A stretch of 64,000 nucleotides of DNA from positions 14,743,317-14,807,316 of the forward strand of contig NC_055996.1 of NCBI RefSeq assembly GCF_018446385.1, read 5' to 3'. Made by a program: the position numbers and the translations under genes. The stretch comes from Zingiber officinale (Eukaryota > Streptophyta > Magnoliopsida > Zingiberales > Zingiberaceae). The notes beneath the pieces are model-generated. The model was not told where the DNA came from, searched no databases, and saw only the letters and a list, made by a program, of their open reading frames with translations. Position 1 is the stretch's first letter; each line of letters begins with the position of its first letter. Shown one piece after another: positions 23,351-35,637 of this stretch.

Positions 23351-23725
23351 TGAGGTGACTAATAAAGCTTCTCTTTTTGGTAAAGATCTTTCTTATCTCA
23401 TAGGAACCTTTCGTCTTGGTAGTTGGTAGGGCTGAGACAATTGGTTAAACCTCTCGTTTCGAATAGACCAAGTGGACTTAATCTTCTTGATATATCTTGA
23501 CTTTGACTTTGACTTTCATTATAACCATTGACTTTCCAGGTATACGTGGCACTTCTACTACCATCCTCATCATAATCTAATATCCTGGCGAGTGTGGAGA
23601 ATAAGGCAGCCATGAAAAAAGAATCCAACGGCTGTGGAAAATCAACATAATCTCAAGTATAGATTTGTCAAGGTAAAGAGAAAGCCAAAGGTTTTGACTC
23701 ATTGCTTACCTATGAGTGACGATGA

Positions 23726-23745
23726 TGACGTGGTGGAACACGTCA
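23726..23745. promoter_or_regulatory. Inverted bZIP-type site TGACGTG-N6-CACGTCA
   Basis: A perfect 7-bp inverted repeat with two ACGT cores around GTGGAA. Such cores are bound by bZIP factors. No gene starts next to it in this window, so any function is unproven. Confidence 0.3.
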
Positions 23746-26352
23746 GCAAAAGCCGGGATTCTACCAAACCCCAACCTAAACGTGAAAGACCCCGTTAACG
23801 TGCCAGTAACGGCCACTGGACTTTCTTGGACGGAAAGAAAACGCGGACGGTCTGTTGACACGGTTTCGAAGAAGAACTTTGATAAAAAAAAATAATACTT
23901 TATTTTATTTTATTTGAAAAACACCATGTTATGTTTTTATCAGAGTCAAATCATTTTAAAAATTTTTAGTTAAAATTATTTAACATCAATAAAAATGTGT
24001 TAAACTTGCTATAATTCTGCTAAAATTATTTTAACTTATTTAAAAGTATTTTGATATTAATTAAATGGTAAAAATCAAAAGGACGTCTATTATCGTCAAA
24101 TAGATATTCCATTTTCAATTAAAATTAATGGATGACTCATTTAACACCAACTATCTAAAATATTTTTTAGATTATCTCATTATTTTTTGATCACGTAGAA
24201 ATTAACAATTAGTTTCTATAGTTGTTAGGTTCTATAACAGTAACTTTCTATATTTTGATTTTGCTGCTCCGAGTTATAATTTAGTTCTAACAATATTTTA
24301 ACTAGTAAAATAAATGATGAAGACTTTATGACACTCATTATATTTTAAATAAATATTATTTAATCATGATCAACTGTGTAGAAGTTAGTTGTTAGCTTTT
24401 ATAATTGTAGAAGCTAATTGCTATAGCTTCTACAACGATACTTTATATCATTTTAATTTTACTTCTCTGAATGATAATATAGTTAAAATAACATTGCAAT
24501 AAACAAAATAAACATGTAGACTCTATGATGCTGGGGCAATCGCCTCTAGGATTAATCGTTTGGTTTGACTAATATGTTTAAGGGATTTTAGTTAAGGGTG
24601 ATCAAATAACTTGATCATTGTTAATCGAGTTGAGTGTAGAGTCCAAGCAAGTCAAAGTGGACTTGAAGCTTGGAAATGAGTGAGAAGTCCAAGTAGGATC
24701 AAATACTTGGCAACTGGTTAAAGTCCTAGTGAGATTAGGAAAACGGAAGACATGGTTAAGAACCAGACAGTAAAAGTTCTGACGAGGCTAGGCGATGGAA
24801 GACCTAGTTGGGAACAAGGACATGAAAGTCCTAGTAGAGCTAGATAATAGAAGATTTATTTGGAAACTAAGCAATGGAAGTCCTTACGAGCAGTGGAGCT
24901 TGTATAGGCCTAGTGTGGGCAGCTGCCCACATTGGGCCCAAACAACAAATTTCATTAATATAGTTTTTAAGCCCAAACAAAAAAAAAAAACAACCTGTTA
25001 AAAGAAAAAAAAATGCACCCTTTGTCTCCCACTCTCCCTTTTGGCAAAAAAAATACACCCTTCGTCTCCCACTCTCCCTCTCGGCCTCTCTGTACTTGTT
25101 GACACTTCGCAAAACTCTCCACACAACACTTCACAAGACCACAACAAGAGCGTGCAAGCCCCCTACTAACTACTCCGCACTTCACAGCAAGCTAAAAACT
25201 CAAAGCCAAAGGTAACCCTAAGTCGATAAACTATATTTTTCTTGTTCAAATGGTGACGCTGGTTAGCATTGGCAAAGCGATTGCTACTAGGTTGTCCCAT
25301 AGGCAGCGATGCTGCTACTCGATGCAAGCGAAGCGGTCGTTGCCTCGTTAGGTAGCGACGTTGTCGCTCGTGAGGCAGGACAGTTGCACAGCTGCATCGC
25401 TGCTTGGTGGGGCAGCGATGCCTTGTGCAACCATGTTGCTGTTGGGGGTAGCGGCTGCTACCTTGTTCGGTCGCCTTGCTGTTGAGGGAAGCAGTCGGTG
25501 ATAATGCTGCTTCCAAGTTGTAGTCTTCCACTGCTTTTTTTTTTTTTTGCAATTATATATTTACATTTATCATTATCATTAGTTCTTATGTTTGACTCAT
25601 CATGTTCTTATTTAATCTAGTTTATGTTTCATGATTTTTTTTTTTGTTTATTTTCATTAGGAAATCATTTAATCTACAATGCATATATTTTCTAAAAGAA
25701 AACATTCAGAGCTAGAAGAACAAAAATTTGAAGAGGTTAGAATTAAAGAATTTGATTTTTCACAACTACCGACAAATCTCAGACTAAGAACTCCAATTTA
25801 TGATTATAATGCTAACATTAGAGATCAAGTTCGAAGGAAATATTTGCAAAAGAGTTCATATCAAGCTTCAAGATATGAATTCACAAATTAAAAATTTAGA
25901 GTAATTAAGTTAATTTAGACAGTTCAATCCTTCCTGATTTGAGGAATTTGGTGATTGGTTGGAATATAATATAGAACAAGATGGTATATATTGTTTGTAT
26001 GGGTATCTCTTCAAGACAACTAAGGAAAAACAAGCTGGAGGAGAAACTTTTGTTAGTGACTACAAATTGAAAGAGTAAAGATAGGTTAAATATTCATGTT
26101 GGCTAGTATGACAGTGAACATCATAAAACTCAAATGAATATTTGTGAAGCTTTGATGAATCAAGATAAGCACATTCAATCAATTTTGCATAAACAGTCAA
26201 AACAAATGTAGATAATTATCGTATTTGTCTCAATGCTTCAAGTGATTATATTAGATTTTTGTTCCAAAAAGGGAATTCATTTCAGGGTTATGATGAAATT
26301 GGAGGTTATCTTAATCCAAGAAACTTTCTTATTCAATTAGAGTTTTTATATG

Positions 26353-26942
26353 TAGAGTTATAAATGAGCCGAGCCAAGTCAAGCTTTAGGGTGTTCAAGC
26401 TTGTTTGATAAGGTAATCGAGCTAAGTCGAGTCGAGCTTAAAATGAACCAAGCCTTTGAAATGATTGTTTAAGCTTGCCTTGGTTTATTTTTTATAATCT
26501 TGAGCTTGCTTGAAACTTGACTTGAGCTTGGTTCGTGTAGATGTTATCGAACTCTCAATTCAAGCTTGGCTTTAGCTTGGTTCATGCTTGGTTCATTTAG
26601 ATGTTATCGAACTCTCAATTCAAGCTTGTTTGATTGTTTGAAATTTTTAGTTATTTGATTGGTTATTGAGCTTGATAATTCAAACTTATTTGTTTATTTT
26701 ATTTTATTGTTTATTTAACTTATTGATAAGAGTTTTATTAATGAATATGGTTCGTGAACATTGTTCACAAATGTTAATGAGCTAAATATATATGTGTTCA
26801 AGCTTGTTTGTTTATTTTAACGAGTTATTCAAGCTTATTTGTTTAATTAATCTTGTGTATATTGAATGAATGAACATAAACAATCTCTTACCAAGCCGAA
26901 CACCAAGCTTGTTCATGAACGCTTGGTTCATTTATAACCCTA
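26353..26942. mobile_element. hAT-type MITE (GAGCCGAGC family), second copy
   Basis: 590 bp with inverted ends TAGAGTTATAAATGAGCC and GGTTCATTTATAACCCTA (2 mismatches in 18). A perfect 8-bp duplication TTTATATG lies at 26345-26352 and 26943-26950. The interior repeats of CAAGCTTG and GAGCCGAG link it to 19766-20258. Confidence 0.9.
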
Positions 26943-27485
26943 TTTATATGCTCATAATAAAGAGATTAATGATGTGATATTAACAAAGACTCCTAAAAAT
27001 TGTAAGTTAACATCACCTAATATTCAAAAGGATATAGTAAATGTTTGTACAACTGAAACAATTAATATTATTATTAGAGATATTGGTGATTAATTTTTAT
27101 CTATTTTAGTTGATGAATCTTGTAATGTGTTAACAAAGGAACAAATATCAGTTGTTTTGTGTTATGTGGATAGTAATGGGCATGTAAATAAGTGTTTTAT
27201 CGGAATTGAGCATGTTACCAGTACTACAACACTGTCACTTAAAGTTACCATTGATAAGATATTCTCTAAATTTAATTTGAACATTTCTAAGTTTAAAGGA
27301 TAGGGTTGTGATAGAGCAAGTAATATGCATGATAAATTTAATGGTCTAAAGGCATATTTTAAAGAAGAACTCATGTGCATTTTACATACATTGTTTTGTC
27401 CATCAGTTTCAACTAGCTCTTATAGCCATGTCCAAGAAAAATCATCCAAATTCTAATTTCTTTCATGTTGTTGGTGATGTGGTAA

Positions 27486-30400
27486 CTGCGCCCATGACGA
27501 CCGGTCATGGCTGGTCCCAAGCTCGGATAAAGGAGGAGGGTTGCGTTAGGTTTCCAGCCAGCGTCAAAACTATGGTAAATATTCAATGAATGGATCCATT
27601 AAATTATTGTGCTAATGCTAGGTTGTTCCCCGGAAGGAACGTATTGCAGGGTCCGACTGTAACGTTCGGCAAGAACCGTTACATCTCCAGAACTCGGGTG
27701 TAGTGCTAAATATACAAGAGTTAGCATTACAGGGTCCGACTATAATATCTCAGCAATGACTACTACATCTCCATGAGAACTTGAGTGTAGTATTAAATAG
27801 ACAAGAGTTCTCACACCATAGGTTGGATAAGAACAAATATGATAGGAAAACTAATAATCTGAGATTTAGAACATAGAATATAGAAACTCTCACTGATAAA
27901 TTAATGGAGGTAGTAGATATGATGATTAAGAGAAGAATTAGTATTTTGTGTGTACAAGAGACAAAATGGATAAGTGAGAAGGCAAAGATGATAAAGAACT
28001 TGAGTTTTAAGTTATGGTACACCGGAAAGAGTAAAGCAAGAAATGGAGTGGGTATTATTGTAGATAGTTTTTTAAAGGATGAAGTTGTAAGAGTAGTTAG
28101 AAAAGAGAATAGAATTATAACCCTTAAGATAATAGTGGGAAAGAAACTATGAACATAATTAACGTATATGCACCACAAGTAGAATTAGATAAAGCTATCA
28201 AATCAAGGTTTTGGGAGGACTTAGATAAAATATTATAAAATATTCTACCAAATGAAATGATTTTAATAGGAGGTGATCTAAATGGGCATGTTGGAATGAA
28301 AAATGAGGAATATGAAATGGTGCATGGGAGTTATGGGTTTGGAACGAGAAGTGAGGAAGGGAAAACTATATTAGATTTTGTGATAAAGTATGACCTTATA
28401 TTAGGTAATACGTTTTTTAAGAAAAGAGAAGAATACTTAGTCATATTCAAAGATGGGAATAATAAATCGTAAATTGACTTTCTTATTATGGTTAGGAAGA
28501 ATGATAGAAAGATTTGTTTGCAAAGTCATCCCTGGAGAAAGCTTAACTACTCAACATAGGTTAGTAGTGTTGGATATACACCTCAAACATAGTGTCAATA
28601 GAAAGAAAATATATACGATTCCTAGATTTAAGTGGTGGAAGTTAAAGGATGGGAAGCAAAATATATTTAAGGAGAAGGTAAAAGTACAAGCATTAGGTGA
28701 AATATAAGATGACTAATACAACATGGGATAAGATGGTATCAAAGTTAAAAATAGTAGCTAAGAGTGTACTCGGTGAGTCAAAGGGACATGCACTACTAAG
28801 TAAGGAATCTTGGTGGTGGAATGAGAAAGTACAAGAGAAAGTGAAGGAAAAACAAATAGCCTATAAGAAATTATATATTTGTAAGAATAAGAAAAACTTT
28901 AAAAAAAATATACAATAGCCAAGAAGAAAGCTAAGAAAGTAGTGAGTGAAGTAAAAAAATAAAACTTTTGAATGATTATATCAAAAATTGGATACAAAAG
29001 AAGGGGAAAGAGATATTTATATAATAGCTAAAGTTAGAGAAAGGAAAACAAGAGATCTTAGCCAAATAAAATATATTAAAAATGAATGTAATAGGGTATT
29101 AGTAAATGATGGAGAAATAAAAGAGTGGTGGAAGAAGTATTTTCATCAACTTTTTAATGAAGGTTTAGGTGACGAACTTAACTTAGGTAATTTAAATAGG
29201 TCAAATGAGCATAGAAATTTTAATTTTTATCATAGAATTCAAACTTCAGAAATAAAATAAACTTTAAATAAGATGCACAATGGAAAAGCCGTTGGACCAG
29301 ATGATATTCCCATAGAGGTATGGAAGTGCCTAGGGAAACAAGGTATTGAATGAATTATAAAATTATTTAACATGATATTGAAAACGAAAAAAATGCTTGA
29401 TCAATGGAGGATAAGTACTCTAGTTTCCTTATATAAGAACAAGGGAGATGTATAAAATTCTGCAAACTATAGGGGTATTAAACTAATGAGTCATACTATG
29501 AAACTTTGGGGAAAAGTAATAGAAAAAGATTAAGGAAGGAGACCATAGTGACCGAAAATCAATTTGGGTTCATGCCTTAGAAAAAAGATTAAGGAAGGTC
29601 GACAATAGATGTTATACATCTTCATAGACAATTAATTGAAAAATATCGGGAGCAAAAATAAGATCTACATATGGTATTCATTGACTTAAAAAAGCTTATG
29701 ATAGAGTCCCAAGAGAAATTATATGGAGAATTCTAGAAAAGAGAGATGTTAGTGTAACATATATTGAACTAATTAAGGATATGTACGAGGATGTAATGAC
29801 CAGAGTAAAGACTTCAGGTGGAGTAACTGAAGTATTTCCAATAAAGATAGGGTTATATCAAGGATCAGCTCTAAGCCCCTATCTTTTTACACTAATTATG
29901 GACAAACTCACTGCGCACATTCAAGACACAGTACCGTAGTGCATGTTGTTTGCAGATGATATTATTTTGATAGATGAAACATGTAAAGGAGTAAATACTA
30001 AACTAGAATCTTGGTGAGAAACACTAGAAGAAAAAGGTTTTAAGTTAGTAGATTAAAGACTTCTGTAAAATTTAAGTTTAGCAATATTAGAAATAATGAG
30101 ACAATTGTTAAGATAGGAGAGGATGAGTTGCTCGGAACCGAGAGATTTAAATATTTAGGATCATTTTTGAAAAACGATGGAGGGATTGAGAGAGATATCT
30201 TACATAGAATACAAGAAGGGTGGGTGAAATGGAGGAGAGCGTCGAGTGTTTTATATGACCGTAAAGTATCTTTTAAACTTAAAGGTAAGTTTTATAAAAC
30301 TGCAGTTAGACCTGCTATGTTATATGGAGCTGAATCTTGGGCTATGACTTGAGCACATGAGCAGAAGATGAGAGTTGCAGCGATGAGGATGTTAAGGTGG

Positions 30401-30747
30401 TTGTGTGGACATACGAGGATGGAAAAATAAGAAATGAGAGCATTAGAGAGAAAGTCGGAGTTGCATCTATTAAGAAAAAACTCTGAGAGACACATTTAAG
30501 ATGATACGGACATGTACTTAGACGACCAATAAATGCTCTAATTAGGCGATGTGAAACTATGATAAACATGCATATCAAATGAGAAAGAGGAAGACCAAAA
30601 AAGACTTGGTTAGCAACAATAAAATAAAATTTATTTAAATATAGATGATGATATAGTAGGAGATAGAGCTCAATGGTGTAAAAAAATTCATACAACCGAC
30701 CCCACCTAGTGGGAAAAAGCTTAGTTGTTGTTGTTGTTGTTGGTGGT
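27486..30747 (+). mobile_element. RTE-clade LINE inside the hAT element
   Basis: A 13-bp target duplication GGTGATGTGGTAA flanks it (27473-27485 and 30748-30760). The 3' end reads CCGACCCCACCTAGTGGG, followed by a (TTG)n tail, which is typical of plant RTE LINEs; there is no poly(A). The 5' end carries GGATAAAGGAGGAGGGTTGCG. It cut the hAT transposase in two. Confidence 0.92.
27820..30660 (+). pseudogene. RTE endonuclease / reverse transcriptase polyprotein, broken
   Basis: The N-terminal apurinic-type endonuclease region reads ISILCVQETKWISEKAK and ARNGVGIIVD (27930-28070), with a further VGGDLNGHVG-like catalytic segment near 28265 (ILIGGDLNGHVGMKN). The reverse transcriptase region includes DQWRISTLVSLYKNKGD-like text near 29400 and the active-site LFADDI near 29947. 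A C-terminal segment follows, with GTERFKYLGS and AVRPAMLYGAESW. Multiple stops and frameshifts (for example near 28150, 28710, 29260, 30000) inactivate it. In a live element these enzymes nick target DNA and copy the RNA in place. Confidence 0.85.
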
Positions 30748-31598
30748 GGTGATGTGGTAAATGTTGTTAGATCATCTTGCAAATGGTCCGATCTTCTTAA
30801 GGAGAAACATTCAAATGTTATTGTTGAGGCATTGGAGAGGGATGAAATTTCAAGTGGTTGGTGACTTAATAAAAAAAAACTACCCTTCAATGTGCTGGGG
30901 ATACATGTTGGGAGTCACATTATAATTCTTTAATCAACTTGATTTCTATGTCCTCCGCTGCCAGTGATATGCTTGAAATGATTTCAGAAGATAATTCCAA
31001 TTCTATTAAACAAAAAATCAAGGCATTTAATTTATTGGAATCAATCCTTTCATTTGATTTTGCATTCAATCTACACATGAAGAAGTATGTCTTCGAGATT
31101 TCCAGTGAATTGTACATTGCAAAAAAAAAAAAAAAGATCAGGATATTGTGAATACAATAGATTTGGTATAAGTGTGCAAACACCGACTCCAAATAATGAG
31201 AAATGATGATTGAGATTCATTTTTAGAAAAAGTTCACTATTTTTATCAATACTATTGCATTCATGTTCTCAAAATGGATGATATGATCACACGTTGGGTA
31301 CCATGTGGTCATCCCCATCATAATCCACCAAAAGTGACAAATTTGCATCACTATCATGTTGATTTATTCTATAGTGTTATTGATATGTAACTTTAAGAGT
31401 TAAATGAAAAGGCAGGTATAAAGTTACTTCTTTGTGTAGCTTGTTTGTGTCTGTAAAAAACTTTTTTAGCTTTTGACAAGAAAAAATTGATACAACTAAC
31501 TGAGTTTTATTCACAAGATTTCTTAAGATGATCTCCTCGTACTTGATGATCAACTTGAAACTTATATATGTGATATGCGTCCTAACAAAACATTTCAA

Positions 31599-31791
31599 AA
31601 AAAAGGTAGATCCGCTACTTTAGCGGTCCCCCTAGTATTGGCCCCACGGATATGAAGGAAGGTAAATGTAGGTACATAGGTCGTAGGCGTATGGTGAGAT
31701 AAATTCTAAGTTGTCAGTTCTTGAGAATCGACCCCTGGTAATTACACTAGAGATGTCATGCGTCCACTATCTGCGCTACGCCCTAGGGGCT
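31599..31791 (-). mobile_element. tRNA-derived SINE, copy 3 (best preserved)
   Basis: On the minus strand it begins GCCCCTAGGGCGTAGCGCAG. It has an A box TAGCGCAGATAGTGG and a B box GGGGTCGATTCTC about 40 bp apart, then an unrelated body, and ends AGCGGATCTACC plus a short T run. A 17-bp target duplication CTAACAAAAYATTTCAA lies at 31582-31598 and 31792-31808, with one mismatch. The arrangement proves retroposition. All three copies in the window lie on the minus strand. Confidence 0.88.
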
Positions 31792-32506
31792 CTAACAAAA
31801 TATTTCAAGAATTGAAAGGACTTGGTGATATTTCAGAGAAATTAGTCATATCAAAGAAAAGTTTAGTGTTCTTGTTGGTTATAAGCTTTTGACATTGATA
31901 TTAATTCTGCTTATTGCAATTGTGATCGTAAAGAGAGTGTTTTCTGTCATGAGAATTGTGAAAGTTACGTTGCATGATCAAATGAGTGATAATTGAATGA
32001 ATGATAGTCTTATTGTTTATGTAGAAAAAGATAAATTTCTAACCGTTGATAATGAAGCTATTATATAAAGGTTTCAAAATATAAAGAATCAACCGAAATA
32101 ATTGTAAGGTAATTATTTTTAAGTGTTTTATGATTATATATATAATTATCTTTGATTATTGGTTGTCTACACTGAATCAATATTCTAACTCTGTTCCTAC
32201 TAGTGAGGCTAGATTATGGAAAACCTAGTTGAGAACTAGACAAATCTAGTTGGGAACTAGATTATGTCCAAGGTGAATCAGCTGGGAGCTGAACACTTGG
32301 CAAAAAAAGAAATGTTAGAGGAGTGAACTCCAAGCAAATGAACCTAGTACGTTAGGTAAATCAAGTTCTAGGTTTTGCACGTTTTATGTATTTTTTGCAT
32401 GTTTGTGTTATAGGAAGATGCATCTGGATGAAGACTCGGGAGATCATAATTTATTTAAGAGAACTTGACCAAGTTTAGAAAGGCAAACTACTCCAGTAAA
32501 CCTTAA

Positions 32507-33149
32507 GGGCATGCTTGGTAGACTTAAATGGAATATGGTAGGAATAAAATCATCATTGGATTGGAATGAATGTGAGAATGGAATGAAATAGATATTCCAT
32601 TCCAATGCTTGGTATCGAGTTGGGAATGTAATGCTTATTATTCATTTGATTCTATACTCTTATGATTGGTAACTCTAAAATAAGCAATAGGAATAGAATG
32701 ATATTATTTGTGTTGATAAAATTACCCTTTAAATAAAACAAATAAAAATAACAATTACACAAGAAATTTGTTTACTTTATTCTAATTTTATTATTATTTT
32801 TTTATAACAATTGACTAAATATATTCTCAAATGTGTTTAAATAAATATTCAACTCGAAAATAGTCAAAATAATTCAAACTACATATCAAATAACTAACAT
32901 AATTCATTTTTATCATGTTAAAAAAGAATATAGGGATAATTTTGACAAATATATATAAAAAAAAAGTAACATAGAGGATGTGATGGAACAATGATTGCTT
33001 CATATCTCCAAGGAAATCATTATTCCCATTAAATTAGGAATCAACATAATGAGGATTCCCATTTTTGTGGAAACATCAAGCATTAGAATTGGAATGGGTT
33101 GGGAATGCATATTTCATTCCCACCCTATTCCACTCTACTAAGCATGCCC
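32507..33149. mobile_element. Tourist-like (PIF/Harbinger) MITE
   Basis: 643 bp with inverted ends GGGCATGCTTGGTAGA and TCTACTAAGCATGCCC (1 mismatch in 16), flanked by TAA and TAG where this superfamily makes TAA/TTA duplications. Further in, GGAATGGAAT-type and ATTCCATTCC-type segments also pair. It splits the old LTR. Confidence 0.75.
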
Positions 33150-33236
33150 TAGAGATTTCAGGTAACCCGAAGGTTCTAGGCGATCGGAGAAGTTTCCATG
33201 CAACGCGAGAATCTTCCGACGACTTGAGGTCTAGTC

Positions 33237-34258
33237 TGTTGGACCAATCCCAATGGTTCGTTCGACCATGTGTTTTGACATTTGGGCAAAAATGTTTAAG
33301 TTAGGTTCACCATTGTATTTGATATGTGTATGCGAGTGTGCAGATTTGCAGGATATACATATGACTCAGCTTGATGGCTTCGAATCCGGTGAAGGATGGA
33401 GCATCCGAGGGATCGTGGACAAGGTAGCAAGGATAAGGGCCGAGGGAAGCAACTTTGAGGCATACATAAATGATAGCATTAGGGACGAGCCACGGGCTTG
33501 AATGCATCCAGGGACGAGAGCTAAAGGAAGTAGGCTTGAAGGTAAGAGGTCAAGGCTGCAACGGAGAGTCAAGTGAGTCGTAAGGGTGAGGGTTTGAGTG
33601 TTAAGAGAATGTACTCGGGATACCAGTCGACTGATGGAAATAGCAATCGACTGGTACAATCGACTAGGTAGTCGACTAGGAGCGAACAGAATACTTCTGT
33701 TGGCTCGGTCAGTGTGGAGCAATTGACTGGTACTTTCACCAATCGACTAGTATCGAGCTGTTGGGTTGTATCGGTCGAATCTCCACAGAGGACAGTCAAC
33801 TGACACTTTCACCAATTGACTGGTAGGCAGAGTTTTCCAACCCATGTCCTATATAACCAAGGCTTTGGAGCTTGGTTAAGGCTGATGAAATAGAGATGGT
33901 TAACCGCTATTAGTAGTCTACCTTAAGTTGTGATCGGAGTGCGGTGTATTGATTAAGGTTGTACTAGGTTTACTCCACCGAGAAGGAGTTCACGCTAGCA
34001 GGAGTTCGGGGGCTTGATCCATAGAAGGATCATATGGATCGTCCACCTTACGGATAGTCGTAGAGTAGGAGCAAGTTATCTCTAAACTACGTAAATCGTC
34101 GTGTTAGCGATTTGCATTTCCTTCTTGTTTTTAGATTAGCTTTATATTTGTTATTGGTATTATTCCGTTGCGCAAACTAACGAAAACCTAGGAAGCGATC
34201 ATTTAGGAGGGTCGTCTATCCAACCCCCCTTCTAGCCGGCTATACAAGATCCCTAACA
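33237..34258 (+). repeat. Family A 5' LTR, plus-strand copy
   Basis: 1022 bp, TGTTGG...CTAACA. CAGTCGACTG-type dyads occupy 33620-33825, directly before the TATA box CTATATAACC (33849-33858). Confidence 0.88.
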
Positions 34259-34314
34259 AGTGGTATCAGAGCCAGGACGCTCTCCTTCGAACTAATCACC
34301 GAGGAAGCAAGAAG

Positions 34315-35637
34315 ATGACCAACTTGATAGCACCTCCAAAGTTTGAAGGAGGAGGCTTATGGGACATCACGTATTAGATGATGAAGATGGAGATCTTCTT
34401 CAATACGGATTGGGACACCATGATGGTGGTCAAGGAGTCATTCAAAGTCCCAAGAGACAAGAAAGGGAAGAAACTCCGACCATGTCATTGGACAGAGGAG
34501 CAAACTTCACGATCAAAGACAAATGATAAAGTAATATCTATTTTGATTGATATTTTACCTAATGATGTAATGAGCTGTGTAGGTGAATACGAGAACACCC
34601 ACGATTTGTGGAGCGAGATAAAGAAGGTTCCTTGGGAAGAACCTATCCCTACACAAGAACAAGAGGAGGAGCAACTAGAAGGTGATGAGTGCTCAACTTC
34701 CAAGGAGGAGGAGAAGGATGAGGAAATGTCATCCACAAGTGTGGATGATGAAACATCCTCAAAGGTTGAAGAAGAATCCAACACAAGTGAAGAGGATGAA
34801 GAAGAGGTCTTAGAAGTAGTCAACCTTGCTAGCATTTCCACCGAAGTGAAGTCAAAGGACAACATCATTTGCTTCAGTTGCAATGAGAAGGGACACTGCA
34901 AGAGTAGATGTCCATTGGGTAAGAAAAAAGTAAATCCTAAACTCATTCAAATTAATTTAAATACTAACAAGGGTTGTAGGAATGAAGAAGCCCAAAGGAG
35001 GAGAATGCGCATCGTATGCTTCACGTGTGGGGAGAAGGACCACTACCACACCAAATGCCTCAAGAAGGGAGAGATCAAGAAGCTAGTAGTGCAATTGAAG
35101 AAATGGGACAAGAAGAGAAGTAAAAGTCAAGGGGGAGCTTCAAGGGTAAGGGAGGTATACCCTAATTTAAAGTGTAATTCAGATTTAAATTCTTATGTTC
35201 TCATGCATGCTAGGAATAATTTTCATTATTTACCCATGCAAAATTTTGATTTTAAATATCATGATAAGAATAGGATAAATATCAATCATAATCCTAGGAG
35301 ACCAATTAATGATAAACTTAAGGAGAATCTAGGTAAAAAATCCCAAGAAGGGAAGAGATATGCCTAGAAAAATGGGTAGGTCTAAAAATGTCCAATGTGG
35401 ACATGTTTATTCTAGGTTTAGGAACCTAAAAGAAAAAATCAAGCTTTGAAGACAAAGCTTGATAGTTTGGAAAAAACCCTAGCTAGATTCACGGTTGGAT
35501 CTAGAGGATTAAGTATGGTGTTGGGTAGCCAAAGGCCCAACAATGATAGATCGGGTTTAGGATATCGATCTAGTGTCTTCAAGGCTAAGGGAAAATCTTA
35601 TGCTAGGGTTGCATATGACTATAGCAAGGAGAAGTGA
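34315..35637 (+). pseudogene. Family A gag, plus-strand copy, nearly open
   Basis: ATG 34315 (MTNLIAPPKFEGGG) reads to an in-frame TAG at 34375-34377 where the minus-strand copy has TGG (Trp). The frame then continues from 34378 to 35367 (329 codons). It contains a UBN2-like N-terminal half, an acidic linker rich in Glu and Ser, and two CCHC knuckles, CFSCNEKGHCKSRC and CFTCGEKDHYHTKC, which bind RNA. A shifted segment at 35446-35637 contains LSMVLGSQRPN, as in the other copy. No pol follows. Length and order fit a packaging protein only. Confidence 0.82.

Larger units (their letters stand above)
22020..24526. other. Gene-free spacer with LTR-like remnant
   Basis: No gene is seen. About 22640-23640 resembles a decayed LTR, with repeated CCACGTGCTA motifs at 22990-23030, a 38-bp minisatellite at 23111-23350 and a GC-richer block to 23880. 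The part from 23880 to 24526 is AT-rich. It ends in a segment with TAATCATGAT and repeated GTAGAAGCTA, which also appears at 47850-48010 on the other side of the 23-kb nest. Confidence 0.5.
25679..32103 (+). pseudogene. hAT transposase (TTF zinc finger / DUF4371 / dimerisation domain), broken
   Basis: The reading begins at ATG 25679 with an N-terminal part containing NIRDQVRRKYLQK, a hallmark of plant ZMYM1-like hAT transposases. It resumes after the MITE with SPNIQKDIVN, ILVDESCN, QISVVLCYVDSNGHV and GIEHVTSTTTLSL of the catalytic region, and after the LINE with AASDMLEMISEDNSNS. After the SINE comes the C-terminal hAT dimerisation region, with TVERVFS-like and EAIIQRFQ-like traces in several frames. 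Many stops and frameshifts, plus three insertions, make it non-functional. The intact enzyme would cut and join DNA at the element ends. Domain order and length match the family. Confidence 0.8.
24891..32203 (+). mobile_element. hAT element of the ZMYM1-like (TTF-type zinc finger) group, decayed
   Basis: The left end CAGTGGAGCTTG and the right end CTCTGTTCCTA are imperfect hAT termini. Flanks CTTACGAG and CTAGTGAG agree at 5 of 8 positions as an old target duplication. The 5' leader shares GTGTGGGCAG-C-TGCCCACA with the MITE at 2276-2725, and repeated GGCAGCGATG motifs are present. Three younger insertions lie inside: a MITE (26353-26942), an RTE LINE (27486-30747) and a SINE (31599-31791). 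Confidence 0.8.

Noticed and set aside
30342..30890. 182-codon frame on the minus strand
   Set aside because: It is antisense to the RTE LINE 3' region and its (TTG)n tail and has low-complexity Ser/Thr text only.
31599..31791. A functional tRNA gene in the SINE head
   Set aside because: A and B boxes are present but no full cloverleaf is formed, and the target duplication shows a retroposon.
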